Assembly (NCBI GenBank): GCA_905221605.1
Contig: CAJNDS010000266.1
Coordinates: 61,001 to 125,000, forward strand
Direction: 5' to 3'
From: Symbiodinium natans
Lineage: Eukaryota; Sar; Dinophyceae; Suessiales; Symbiodiniaceae
DNA length: 64,000 nucleotides
Shown here: piece by piece, positions 12,584-23,616 of the stretch
How the letters are laid out: every line of letters begins with the position of its first letter
How positions within the stretch are numbered: position 1 is the stretch's first letter
Notes under the pieces: model-generated
Database searches by the model: none
Seen by the model: the letters and a program-made list of their open reading frames with translations, nothing else
Told to the model about the DNA's origin: nothing
Position numbers and translations under genes: made by a program

Positions 12584-13751
12584 ATGAGACGCTCCTCGTT
12601 CAAGGCCAAGGCCAAGGTGGCAGAGGAGACAGTCGTGGAGGAGAAGGAAGTTCCTCTGTCCTCTTCGGGTTTAGGGCCAATGAGATTTTTCGAAGCTGAG
12701 CTTTGAGGGACTTGCGGGGTTCAGAGCTCTGCGACACTTGTGCAAGCTGGGGGGGGGGGGGTGCAGGGATTGCCCGAGGTTTTTTGAAGTTATGAACGCC
12801 CTCAAGCTCAGGCTGAAAAGGCAGAAGAGCTGGAGGAGGAGGAGGCCGCTCAGAAGCAGGCAGACCGGCAGATGATCTGACTTAGTCAGGGGGCCCTCGG
12901 AAAGCCAGATCCTAAGTCCCAACGGGAGTTTTTGTGTAGGAGTTTAGGGATGAGGGCGTGCAGGCTTTTGCAGTTTATATTAAGGCTCCAAAAAACTCAA
13001 GAGCCTCGGAAAAACTCGTTGGTTTCGGCTTTTTGGCCTGCTACTTCGGCGTGGGGATGACTTGGGCAGTTGGACCGGGAAACCATCCCTAAACCGTAAG
13101 CCATAAGCCGTAAGCCCCCAAAAGCTTGCCGAAGCCCGCAATGCCCCCTTATAGGAGGCCTTGGAATAAAGCCTCAGCCCGAGTGAAACTCCAAACCTCA
13201 CATGTCAAGACGCCTGGGATCCCGCAAACGTGATCAGCAATGCCCTATGTCACAGTCTTTGGTATTGACTACGAAGGCCCATCAAAACCGCCCCTCATGT
13301 TCTGGATCGAAACGCCCCTGACAGGCCGACCCCGACAAGGTCAACCCAGAGTGTGGCTGCCTCAAGAAGCTTCTGGCACTGGATACAGATGGGTACAGGC
13401 TGGTACAGGATATGGATGTGCCAGATGGGCATGGGGAAACTGGATGCTGTGCGATTTCTCAGTCCTTAGCAAGCTTCACCCAAAATAGGATGCATTGCCT
13501 CGCTGAGGCACCCAAGCAAGGAAAATCAACCGCCCTCGGTGCTGTTTGTGCATCAACGGAAGCTTGGCTTTTTTCAGGGCTTTCCGGCTTCGTGCGCCCG
13601 GCTGGTTTCGAGGAGTCCTCCGACGCCCTAAGGTGAGTCAATCTGGTCCCAGGATGGCAGCTGCAAACACTGCATGGAGAGCGGCAAGGGCATCAGAGAT
13701 TGCTCGGAGGTGGATGAGGGAAGCTCGGCAGAGACGAAGCTGAAGATCTAG
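12584..13751 (+). CDS. Unrecognised multi-exon gene (scattered exons)
   Basis: Four coding-like pieces lie in order. The first, about 12584-12668, begins MRRSSFKAKAKVAEE and is basic then acidic. The second, about 12803-12860, is a charged helix (AEKAEELEEEEAAQKQ) with a GC donor. The third, 13340-13392, lies between AAG|G and GG|GT and reads VNPECGCLKKLLALDTDG. The last, 13653-13751, follows CCAG, has paired Cys (CKHC, then C further on) and ends at TAG 13749-13751. Phase between the last two does not match, so at least one exon is missing. I do not recognise the family. The acidic helix suggests a coiled coil. Confidence 0.35.
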
Positions 13752-14848
13752 GGTTCCAGATTCGATATCAGGTTCATCCATAGCCACAGTCTATGGCTTT
13801 TATTTACATATCCATGTCTTTTCTTGTAGCTATTTCTCATCTGATTGTAAGATATTTTTGTTGCCATGCTTGAAAAGATGATAGTGTTGCAAGGTTGCAT
13901 TCCGGGCTCCGTCAGCTGGCCCCTGAAGTACAAGGAGCCTGAGGCCGATTGGTTAACCAGCACATGTCCGTCGGGCGCGACGCGCCGGGGGAGAGGGGTG
14001 TTCTTGACCGGTATCTTGGGGGGCGAGAATCACGGCGAGAACTTCCAAGGCTCTGTAGCTCATACCCCCAAGGCTATACAGCCCATGCCCCTGCTGGAGC
14101 TACACAGCCCGTGACCTGCTAGGGCTCGAGGGTTCCTTCTGATTTATAGGATTAGGGTTTTGGGTGCTTCGAGTGTCAACGGGAGTATCACAGCGAGGCA
14201 CAGGGTGCGCACAGTGCGCCAGAGCCCCTGTCACAGGATGCTTCACGGCAAAAGCTGCGATGATAGTATCTGATAGACACCTGGACACAGGGTACCGAAG
14301 CGACAGCGCGCAGCATCGTCGGAACCCTGCAGTTCAAAGTTTATAGGATTGATTCATCATACTGATACTTCTTCTAAGTGCTGCAAATCATGCTTGGCTT
14401 CCACATGCATGAGCCCGTAGTGGGGCACGTTGCTGAAATACCTGCTCACGAAAAAAGTGAACCATGCCAACACAAATATAAACTGCTTGCTCATTCGACT
14501 GGTGAGCTGTTGGCGCTGGCCGGTCTTTCTCACGAAGCGCGACCTGAGCTTGAACCGCGATTTGCAGAACAGGGCATGCAGCAAGATTTACAGCAAGCTA
14601 CGTCTTCAACCATCTTGTTTGCTGTTGCCGGTTGCTGCTGCTGGTGCGTTGATGTTGCTAGTCTTGTTTGTAAGGTATTGCAGTGCAGCGGTGTTTGCCT
14701 TAAGGTTGGCAAAGTTCGTGCTGCACCACGCCGGTAGATATTACATGACCTTCGTGAGCTCTAACGAGCCAGTCTCTTCTCAACACACTAGCCACACATA
14801 GAGCACGCTTTGAGAACTATCCTCATTGACCTGTGAAGTTGTCCAACC

Positions 14849-15424
14849 ATGCAGGGCGGGCACGGTCATGGCGGAGAAGGGGAGGCACATCGTGTGCATG
14901 GTGGAGCAGGAGAGGCGCATTACGGTGCAGGAGAGGCCCAGGCACATGGTGGCGAAGGAGCGGCACACGCCGAAGGAGAGGAGAAAGAAAAGGATTGGAA
15001 TGAGGAGGATGACAGTCGAGGTGAAATCTGCGCTGAGTCGTGTGGGGTGCTGAGTTGACCCTCTCGCTACACCTCTAGACAATGGGTCACGGGCTGTGTC
15101 ACAAGAGCTGTTCTGTGAGGTGCTGAACGGTTTGTCACCAACATCTCCGGGGAGATGAAGATCCCCCGCGCTCGGACACCGCAAGAAGCCTTGAGGCTGA
15201 CCAAAGAAGCCGAAGCAGAAGCTACCAAAGAGGACCCGAACTTGCTTGGCTTGCAGTATCTTTCAGCACTTCAGCTCTTCAGCGCTCTTCAGGCGAAAGT
15301 TGCTGCACAGCAAGAAGAGGTGTCGAAGGAAATGGCGGAGCACGGTGACGAAATTGGAGCTCCGGAGACTCCCGGGACTCCGGAGACTCCGGGGACTCCG
15401 GAGACTCCGGAGACTCCGGCGTAA
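14849..15424 (+). CDS. Two-exon Gly/His/Glu-rich protein with helical middle and PETPGT tail
   Basis: Exon 1 is 14849-15020 and exon 2 is 15120-15424, split by a 99-bp GT-AG intron. The phases agree (57 codons plus one base, then two bases plus 101 codons including TAA), giving 158 residues. The N-terminal 55 or so residues are His/Gly/Glu-rich (MQGGHGHGGEGEAH), which could bind metal. They are followed by a charged, Lys/Glu/Ala-rich helical part (EALRLTKEAEAEATKEDP). The protein ends in tandem PETPGT hexapeptides (about 15358-15420). No catalytic domain, signal peptide or membrane segment is seen. It matches no family I know. Both ends and the intron phase support a complete small gene, but expression is unproven. 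Confidence 0.55.
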
Positions 15425-16589
15425 GGTGAGGTTGACTCCTCAACTTACCCTCTCGCAGTTTCGGTTTCACCGGTGTCATCCAAGTGCGCCTCATGGTGAA
15501 ACAGCAAGAAGTTGTGCTGCGACCTTGTGTGGCGGACGAGGTGGGGGCGAGGGTGCTGGGCGCAAGGCGCGCATAACTGTTGTCAACAAAAGTCGACTGG
15601 CCAAGACAGATTCATGCCGCTGTTTTTCACGGCTGTCGTGGTGACCTTCGCCCGCAGGAAGACCTTTAGCTGCTTGCATTTCTTCGTATGCAGCGAGATC
15701 GCTGAACATATCATGAGACATGCATGTTGCCAAGAAACCACGGGCCATAATCTTAATATCTAAGCCCTTTAACCTACATGGGGGGCCTAACTACATGCCA
15801 CAAAAAACCGCATACCACATGCGCACGTTGAAGATCAGAGTTGCGCTCGGTATGGCTTGACTTGAAGCATGGCAGCTGGCGCGCGAGAGGCGTGCAAGGC
15901 CATCCCGCGCCACACTCGGCATGAAGCCCAAACCGTAACACCAGAATCCACTAAGCGCCCTCCCCCCCGATAGATCTTCAACGGCCAGTCCCAGATGGCG
16001 CCAGACCTCAAGATCATGTATGACCCCTCTCCAAAAGCCACTGAGGCTGCTGCTGGAGCAAGTGCATCTGTCAGACGAGGAGGCGAGGCCAAAGGAAGCT
16101 CTGGTCCTTTCAGCTCAGGGAACCTTGTAGGAGTTGATGTAGGCAATCAGGACACCGCAACAAGGATCCGAAATTTAGAACCACCCCATGCTTAGGCTTT
16201 GAAAATGGCTGATAGGGATCATGAACTCGTAGGAATGCAGGTCGAAGAGCTCGTGGCTTCCCTGGGCTCTGCGAAGTTTTTCGGGTTGAGTCTTTTGAAA
16301 GAGGGTCTTCTGCCTTGACACCCGCGCAGCCGCGTTTTGTGGGGACTCGGACGTTACCTTGGGGATTAAGAGGGTGTGTTTTGGATTGAGGTCACGCGTT
16401 GGGGTGTTTCTGCCTGGCAGACAGTCAGACAGGCCACCTGTGGCATGTGTTGTTTCATCACTTGATTCCACTTCTCATTTTTCGATGAAGGAAACGGAAT
16501 CAAACGGGTCTCCAGATGCCGGCTCATACGCGCTCCACGGGGCAACAATTCAGCCTCTGCAGCCCACGCTTGTGGCTGTGTTGAGATGC

Positions 16590-16850
16590 ATTGAGGGTCT
16601 GACCGTCTGACTGTCTGCTTTTCGTCTTGTGTCAGACACTCGAACACCCTTGGGGTCCGTTCTTTGGCACCTAAATGTCTCTGATGAACGGATCCATCCT
16701 GTTCAAGTGCTCTACTGTGCAACAGTTCAGCCTCAGGAACTCACATTATGCATCGGTTTGCGAGCGTAAATCTGAGTGTCTGACCCGTCTGACCCGTCTG
16801 ACCCGTCTGACCCGTCGGACTGTCTGACCGTCTGACTGTTTCACTGTCTG
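16590..16850. repeat. Diverged duplicate with GTCTGACCC minisatellite
   Basis: Two related blocks, at about 16543-16620 and 16726-16850, both carry CAACA(A/G)TTCAGCCTC followed by an ATGCAT and CTGACCGTCTGAC-type repeats. The second block has expanded to several TCTGACCCG units. Confidence 0.6.
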
Positions 16851-17447
16851 AGATTCCGTTTCCAGGCCATTTGCACACTTTGTCTGTTTTTGGGTTGGGT
16901 TGTGGGTTCGGCCAAGCCTTAAGCCAAAGCACCAGAAATCCTAAACCCTCTAACCCCGGACAAAGCTGAAGCTGTGTCGGTTGGGCGGGATTCTCGCCCC
17001 CTGGCCTGGGCCAGGAACTTCTCCGTCCGGAGACTCAGAGCTTCTTAGAGGAGCTTCAGGGGGTTTCGGTTTCAAAGGGTTTCGGGTCCTCAGATGTGCT
17101 GAGTCTGTGTTGGGGGTGCAAAGTGCATACACCCAATGTATGGAAACTGGGTTGCATTTTTTCGGGGTTCGCGTGTTTTCGCCATCTACACTCCTCTATC
17201 CCAGGACGACAGCGCATCCCGTCAGCGATTTTTCGTTGGCATACTTTGCAAAGCAACTGTACGCCCTGTTCCTGAACAGAGCCAGAGTCTGCTCGTAGAA
17301 CCGCCGTGTCATTTGCAAGTTTGATCCTGTTGAAAGGTCAGTCTTCCGTCGCTCTTGCATCTCTCTCCTGCGACTGCTTGCACCTAGCTCAGCGCAGAAT
17401 CGTTTTGCCTGGAAGGTTAGCGGGTCCAGGGTTGTGCGGGGTGAGTG

Positions 17448-17565
17448 ATGTTGATGGTGATGGAGATGATGAGAAAACGAGGATGGTGATGTTGATGGTG
17501 ATGGTGATGACGGCGACAACGATGATGCCAATGATGACGCTCATTGTGATGCTGATGAGGACAAT
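17448..17565. repeat. GATGGT/GATGATG-rich simple repeat
   Basis: Imperfect trinucleotide repeats of ATG/GTG type run over about 115 bp. The ORF crossing them is low-complexity and not taken as a gene. Confidence 0.75.
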
Positions 17566-18494
17566 GCTTTTTGTTTATGGCGTGCTACGATTGTAAGGGT
17601 GGTTGTCGTCGTTCTGGTTTTGTTCTCGGGCAAGCAACATATATTCAGCCAGCCCGAGACGTACATGCAGACGGTCAGCAAAGGTTGAGCAGTTGAATAG
17701 CCGGATGTTGGCATGGCCGACTAAGACGGAATGATAGATGCCACTGCTAGATCGCCGAACATGTTACAACTAAGTCAAAGAGTCCTGAAGCTGTCAGCAA
17801 GAGCAGGGTCCATCCAAAGGTTCACCTGCCAAGCTAGCAGGCCGGTCACTACGCATGCCGACTCTACAAAGGTAAAGCAGAACCGCTCACGTACAGTACA
17901 TCAGTCGGAGCAGGTTGAAAGCTGAACGTACGCTTCGCTGCAGCCTTCGCTGTAGCTGTCACTGTAGTCGCTGGCTGTTTTGAGGCTGGAAGTGCTGAGG
18001 GGCGACGATGGCCGGCATGTGAAGGACATCTCCCTGAACCCGAAGCCCGCAGACCTTGAACCCTGAATACAGGCGCTTAGCCCTTCAGGGGCATAAAGGT
18101 CTAATGGTGTCGTCCTGTGCAACTACGCGTACTCATCTTTGAACTAGGGGAGATTCTAAGTTTGTAGAGCACACAACTGCTGCGGAGGTGGTTATCAGTG
18201 CAATCGTTCCAGGCACAGCAAGATGTTGAAAGCCAACATCAGGACGTATCGGTGCCGGCAGATGGCTGGGTGGAGGTTGAGGCAGCTGGCAGGGGCAGTT
18301 CGGAGAGCCGCTGCCATACAACTACGTCACGAGTCAGAGTGGAGCATGCTTTGTCACATCATGCAAGGTGCAGATGTTCGACATCGGAGTCTGTTGCTGA
18401 TGTTGGAGAGGCACTATAGCCAGCTCTGCGGTTGCTGCGTTCCGGCTCGAGGCGTAGTTTTGCCACGTTCCAGCCGGCCAGTCCGAACATAGTC

Positions 18495-19610
18495 ATGGCG
18501 GCGAAGCGCGGATCCAACCCTCGGGTGGCTCAGGCCATGGCACTGGCTGCCACAGCCACCGCGGCGGGGTCCGCATTCTCCATGATGGCCGCGCCTCAGG
18601 TTTCACAGTCCCGCGTTGTGGCCTTGGCATCGGGCCCCAGCCCGGCAGCACCAAGTGGAGCGGGAGTTGCAGGCGTCACTGGCCTGGTGGGTGCAGGCCT
18701 GGTAGCCAGCGCTGCGCTCAGCCGCTCTGCGAAGCCACGGAGTGGCAAGAAGAACCTGGTGTCCATGGCTGCCCGCGGAGGTGAGAGCTCTGATGCTCTG
18801 GTGAAAGACCTGGAGGCCCTTGTCAAGGAGAAGGACTGCGGGGCAATCCTGGTGCGACTGTCCTGGCATGATGCCGGCGTCTTCTCTGATGGCAAGCTGA
18901 AGGGTGGCTGCCCCAATGCTGCCATGCGCTTCACAGATGGCGGAGAGGGTACCTTTGGAGCCAATGCCGGCCTTCCCGACGTTGCCCTGGGACTGCTGAA
19001 GCCTATCACCGAGAAGTACGTTCCTGACACGATCGGACATGCTGATCTGTGGACCTTGGCTGCCAACGTGGCAATCAAGGTCATGGGAGGCCCAGACATC
19101 AAGACCCGCTTCGGCCGAAAGGATGCGGAATCCTCCGCCGACTCTGTGGAATCCCAGGTAGGCCGTCTCCCAGATGGTGACAAAGAGATCGACCACCTCA
19201 GAGAAATTTTCCACCCCAAGGGCTTCACCGATAAGGACATCGTGGCCCTGTCGGGTGCGCACACTGTCGGGTCCTGCCATTTGGACCGCTCCGGCTTCGA
19301 CGGCCCATGGACGGAGGCCCCCTTGAAGTTCGACAACTCCTACTTCAAGGTGTGCGCCATGCCACTTTGTGAGCCATCGTGTCCCTAACATGATACGAAC
19401 CTGCTGGTTCCTTGTGGGCAGGAGATGCTGGCGAAGAAGTACGCCGAGGACACGACAGAGAAGGGCAATCCTCAGTTCAAGGACAGCGAGACTGGCACCA
19501 TCATGCTCATCTCCGAAGCTTGGATGATCTTGGATTCATGATGCCGCATGACACAGCGGCTGCAGTGAGAGGTGGTGCCACCCTGTCCTTCTGGGGGTGG
19601 GTAGGGAAGG

Positions 19611-19667
<57 letters not shown>

Positions 19668-20232
19668 AGGGGGTGTGGCGCAGAGCCCCGAATTCAGGAT
19701 CTGGCCTTGCTGAAGGAGCCCGCTTTCAAGGAGCGCGTCGCAGTGCGTCCCACAAGAATGGGGATGATGCGGAGAATCACGTGGAATCATACGTGGGTAT
19801 CATCAGAGCGCACGCCAGCACTGAGAGTCAGGTGCCATGTTACATGTGTTACGTGTCTCCGAAGCTGCTTCTATAGAGTGTACTCAAGGAGCACGTCGAG
19901 AAGTACGCGGCCGACCAGGCTCCGGGCAGCATCACGGAGCTTCAGTAGTCATTGCGCTTGCTGATCGCTGCTCCCTCCTACGAGTACATCAGCCCATGGA
20001 ATCGATGCAATTCATTCCGTCCTATCAGGTCCTATCAGCTTGATAGGAGCATGCAGCTTAGCCATGCTGACAGGATGCATACTTCAAGGACTTCACCGCT
20101 GCGTGGGTCAAGCTGCAGGAGCTGGGCTGCTCGGGTCTGCGGGACAGCCTTTGCCACTTGGCCGCAGGGCAAGGCGCTTCGGGTGTGCGAATGGGTGATT
20201 ATGCAGGTGCTGATGTTGGAGAGGCACTATAG
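18495..20232 (+). CDS. APX: Ascorbate peroxidase (class I haem peroxidase), tandem copy 1, probable organelle targeting
   Basis: It reduces hydrogen peroxide with ascorbate. Exons: 18495-19349, 19422-19514, 19698-19730, 19889-19918, 20074-20232; all junctions keep phase. Donors are GT, GA, GA and GC, each with an AG acceptor. The first ATG is 18495. The first 90 or so residues are Ala-rich with two hydrophobic stretches, consistent with a bipartite plastid presequence (inference). The distal haem pocket is RLSWHDAG (Arg, Trp, His) and the proximal His is in LSGAHTVGSCH. Arg in LDRSG matches the ascorbate-binding Arg of plant APX, which favours APX over cytochrome c peroxidase. The proximal Trp is in FDGPW. 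The catalytic Asp is the first codon of exon 3 (DLALL), which fixes the GA-AG intron. About 389 residues are predicted; the C-terminal end past GLRDSL runs into unit-2 upstream sequence and is uncertain. Confidence 0.9.
19612..19666 (+). repeat. 55-nt poly-G tract in APX copy 1 intron 2
   Basis: An uninterrupted G run on the coding strand lies inside the GA-AG intron 19515-19697. It could form G-quadruplexes. Its true length is hard to trust in any assembly. Confidence 0.95.
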
Positions 20233-20307
20233 CCAGCTCTGCGGTTGCCGCGTTCCGGCTCGAGGCGTAGTTTTGCCACGTTCCAGCCGGCCAGTCCGAA
20301 CATAGTC

Positions 20308-21423
20308 ATGGCGGCGAAGCGCGGATCCAACCCTCGGGTGGCTCAGGCCATGGCACTGGCTGCCACAGCCACCGCGGCGGGGTCCGCATTCTCCATGATG
20401 GCCGCGCCTCAGGTTTCACAGTCCCGCGTTGTGGCCTTGGCATCGGGCCCCAGCCCGGCAGCACCAAGTGGAGCGGGAGTTGCAGGCGTCACTGGCCTGG
20501 TGGGTGCAGGCCTGGTAGCCAGCGCTGCGCTCAGCCGCTCTGCGAAGCCACGGAGTGGCAAGAAGAACCTGGTGTCCATGGCTGCCCGCGGAGGTGAGAG
20601 CTCTGATGCTCTGGTGAAAGACCTGGAGGCCCTTGTCAAGGAGAAGGACTGCGGGGCAATCCTGGTGCGACTGTCCTGGCATGATGCCGGCGTCTTCTCT
20701 GATGGCAAGCTGAAGGGTGGCTGCCCCAATGCTGCCATGCGCTTCACAGATGGCGGAGAGGGTACCTTTGGAGCCAATGCCGGCCTTCCCGACGTTGCCC
20801 TGGGACTGCTGAAGCCTATCACCGAGAAGTACGTTCCTGACACGATCGGACATGCTGATCTGTGGACCTTGGCTGCCAACGTGGCAATCAAGGTCATGGG
20901 AGGCCCAGACATCAAGACCCGCTTCGGCCGAAAGGATGCGGAATCCTCCGCCGACTCTGTGGAATCCCAGGTAGGCCGTCTCCCAGATGGTGACAAAGAG
21001 ATCGACCACCTCAGAGAAATTTTCCACCCCAAGGGCTTCACCGATAAGGACATCGTGGCCCTGTCGGGCGCGCACACTGTCGGGTCCTGCCATTTGGACC
21101 GCTCCGGCTTCGACGGCCCATGGACGGAGGCCCCCTTGAAGTTCGACAACTCCTACTTCAAGGTGTGCGCCATGCCACTTTGTGAGCCATCGTGTCCCTA
21201 ACATGATACGAACCTGCTGGTTCCTTGTGGGCAGGAGATGCTGGCGAAGAAGTACGCCGAGGACACGACAGAGAAGGGCAATCCTCAGTTCAAGGACAGC
21301 GAGACTGGCACCATCATGCTCATCTCCGAAGCTTGGATGATCTTGGATTCATGATGCCGCATGACACAGCGGCTGCAGTGAGAGGTGGTGCCACCCTGTC
21401 CTTCTGGGGGTGGGTAGGGAAGG

Positions 21424-21480
<57 letters not shown>

Positions 21481-22117
21481 AGGGGGTGTGGCGCGGAGAC
21501 CCCGAATTCAGGATCTGGCCTTGCTGAAGGACCCCGCTTTCAAGGAGCGCGTCGCAGTGCGTCCCACAAGAATGGGGATGATGCGGAGAATCACGTGGAA
21601 TCATACGTGGTATCATCAGAGCGCACGCCAGCACTGAGAGTCAGGTGCCATGTTACATGTGTTACGTGTCTCCGAAGCTGCTTCTATAGAGTGTACTCAA
21701 GGAGCACGTCGAGAAGTACGCGGCCGACCAGGCTCCGGGCAGCATCACGGAGCTTCAGTAGTCATTGCGCTTGCTGATCGCTGCTCCCTCCTACGAGTAC
21801 ATCAGCCCATGGAATCGATGCAATTCATTCCGTCCTATCAGGTCCTATCAGCTTGATAGGAGCATGCAGCTTAGCCATGCTGACAGGATGCATACTTCAA
21901 GGACTTCACCGCTGCGTGGGTCAAGCTGCAGGAGCTGGGCTGCTCGGGTCTGCGGGACAGCCTTTGCCACTTGGCCGCAGGGCATTACCACGAGGTACGA
22001 TTTTTCTCAGGGCCGACATTTGTAAGGATGGCTGTGCTCAAACATTGCAGACCAATTGGTCTCCAAGGAGATCTGTCCATTTTCCGCTCGTCCACACCAT
22101 CATCCACCTCGCCGTGA
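20308..22117 (+). CDS. APX: Ascorbate peroxidase, tandem copy 2
   Basis: Exons: 20308-21162, 21235-21327, 21512-21544, 21702-21731, 21887-22117. Junctions and donors (GT, GA, GA, GC) are as in copy 1. All haem-pocket and ascorbate-site residues are kept. Within the shared exons I see one silent change (GGT to GGC near 21067) and one replacement (Glu to Asp in the short exon 3). After LAAGx the two copies part: this one reads on for about 44 unrelated codons to TGA 22115-22117, so the true end may differ. The ATG lies only about 135 bp after the last conserved codon of copy 1. This fits dinoflagellate tandem arrays, where each copy is released by spliced-leader trans-splicing (family knowledge; not visible here). 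Confidence 0.9.
21425..21479 (+). repeat. 55-nt poly-G tract in APX copy 2 intron 2
   Basis: Same position and same length as the tract in copy 1, inside the intron 21328-21511. Confidence 0.95.
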
Positions 22118-22312
22118 GGAGTGTGAGCAGCGATATTTCTTTCCCACCTAAAGCTGTCATCAGCTAGCAGACCAAACTCACCGCGCCCATACAACAGAGG
22201 CGAAACAATTTGCAAGGAGGGCATGTGTGCAGCCTGAGTGTTGAGCAGCAGTGCCATCTAGTTGCGGGCCCTTGAGATCTGGTGTCTTGCCTTGTTGTGT
22301 CTACTCTACTCT

Positions 22313-22450
22313 CTCTGAATTCTCTCCCTTCCTCCCCTCTCCCTCCCCTCTTCCTCCCCTCTCCCTCCCCTCTCCCTGCCCTCTCGCTCCCCTCTCCCTG
22401 CCATCTCCGTCCCATCTTTCCCCTCCCCTCCCTCCCTGTCTCTCTGCCTC
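22313..22450. repeat. CCCTCTCCCTCC polypyrimidine block
   Basis: Imperfect CT/CCT repeats, almost pure pyrimidine on the + strand. Confidence 0.85.
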
Positions 22451-23496
22451 GTATCTCCCCTTCCTTCCGGCTCTCTCGCAGTCGCGTTCCTGCTTGGTTA
22501 AAGTTTGGCCCGTGTGCTTTCTTTTCACAGCTGAGGAACCGTTTCGCGTGGATTTTGACCGTCTCTTCTCACCTTGTGGTGAGCCGAAGGCGTTTGGAGA
22601 AACCCAAATTTTCACTTAGACCCAGCATTTTCGGCCAAAACTGCATGGTCACCGAGAGTGTTGCGCTGCAGTGTCGCGGTTGGTAGGCAGAGCATGACGG
22701 CTAGCTAGCTCTTTGGCACGAGTGTTGAGGTGCCTTGAACCCGCGTGTCAGACAGCAGCGCTCTGCGATCCCTCGCCGCAGAAGTCACATCTTCGGGTTT
22801 TGCACCTCTCGCTTCTTGAGCGTTGGCTTGCAGAAGATCACAAGATAACACAGAACATCGGCGAGGACCTCTTGCAAAGTGCACAAGCCCACTTCTTAAC
22901 CTTTGCCGCGCCTCATGAAGACCAGGACTATACTGCAGACAGACAACCAAATGATTTCCGGCTACCTGCGGTGATCACGATCCACCATGCATGCCTCTGA
23001 GGGCAACCGACTCATGACAGAATTCCAGCTACGGCACTAACCGACCCTCGCCATGCCTTCGATGTCGGGCTGGTTCTGTGCTGCTGCGTTGCTGCTAGTG
23101 GCCAGGGATAGTTGCATGCAGTGTTTTTTTCTCAGCACTCTCTGTTTTTCGCTAGTTGGAGGGGCAATGTGGCAACATGTGGCCTTTTTTCGGCCCCCAG
23201 AAGCGCGAGTGTCCAGAGTGTCCACAGTGTCCATCGTCTCCATAGTCGCAGGTTGGCGCAGCAGCAGTGTGCACCAGCCCCAATGACTTTGGCCGGTCTC
23301 CAGTTGGCATCTCTGCGACGCTGCAGAGCGATGGAAGAGGGAAGGCCTCCACATCGTGCAACCCATATTCTCTCAACCCGGCTTGTTGCCAAACGCCACG
23401 TTGCTCTGCAGGTGACAATTCAAGTCCTCTGTGGTGAGGATGCTGCCATGGCCGCAGCAAGGGCCGCGACTACGCGGAGACCTGCCCTTTGTTTAG

Positions 23497-23616
23497 AGTG
23501 TGTGTGGGTGTGGGTGTGGGTGTGGGTGTGGGTGTGGGTGTGGGTGTGTGTCTGTGTCTGCATGCGTGCGTGCGTGCACGCACGCGTGCGTGCGTGCGTG
23601 CGCGCGCGCGCGCGTG
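23497..23616. repeat. GTGTGG / GTGC / GC compound microsatellite
   Basis: GTGTGGGT units pass into TGCG units and then an alternating GC run, about 120 bp in all. Alternating purine-pyrimidine sequence is prone to Z-DNA. Confidence 0.9.

Larger units (their letters stand above)
15425..18394. other. Intergenic 3 kb before the peroxidase array
   Basis: No recognisable exon is present. A weak coding-like piece at about 15980-16110 (MAPDLKIMYDPSPK) cannot be joined to anything. The stretch also holds a diverged CTGACCCGT repeat region (16590-16850) and a GATGGT-type repeat (about 17448-17565). Confidence 0.45.
18395..21984 (+). repeat. Head-to-tail tandem duplication, 1,813-bp unit
   Basis: The segment starting at 18395 matches the segment starting at 20208 base for base, apart from isolated changes and two 1-bp indels, through exons and introns. 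Similarity is lost after 20171 in unit 1 and 21984 in unit 2. Only 36 bp (20172-20207) separate the end of unit 1 similarity from the start of unit 2. Each unit carries one ascorbate peroxidase gene. Confidence 0.97.

Noticed and set aside
18596-19391. Minus-strand ORFs of 246 and 262 codons (and their copies at 20409-21204)
   Set aside because: They are shadows of the GC-rich APX exon 1; the + frame has the full peroxidase motif set.
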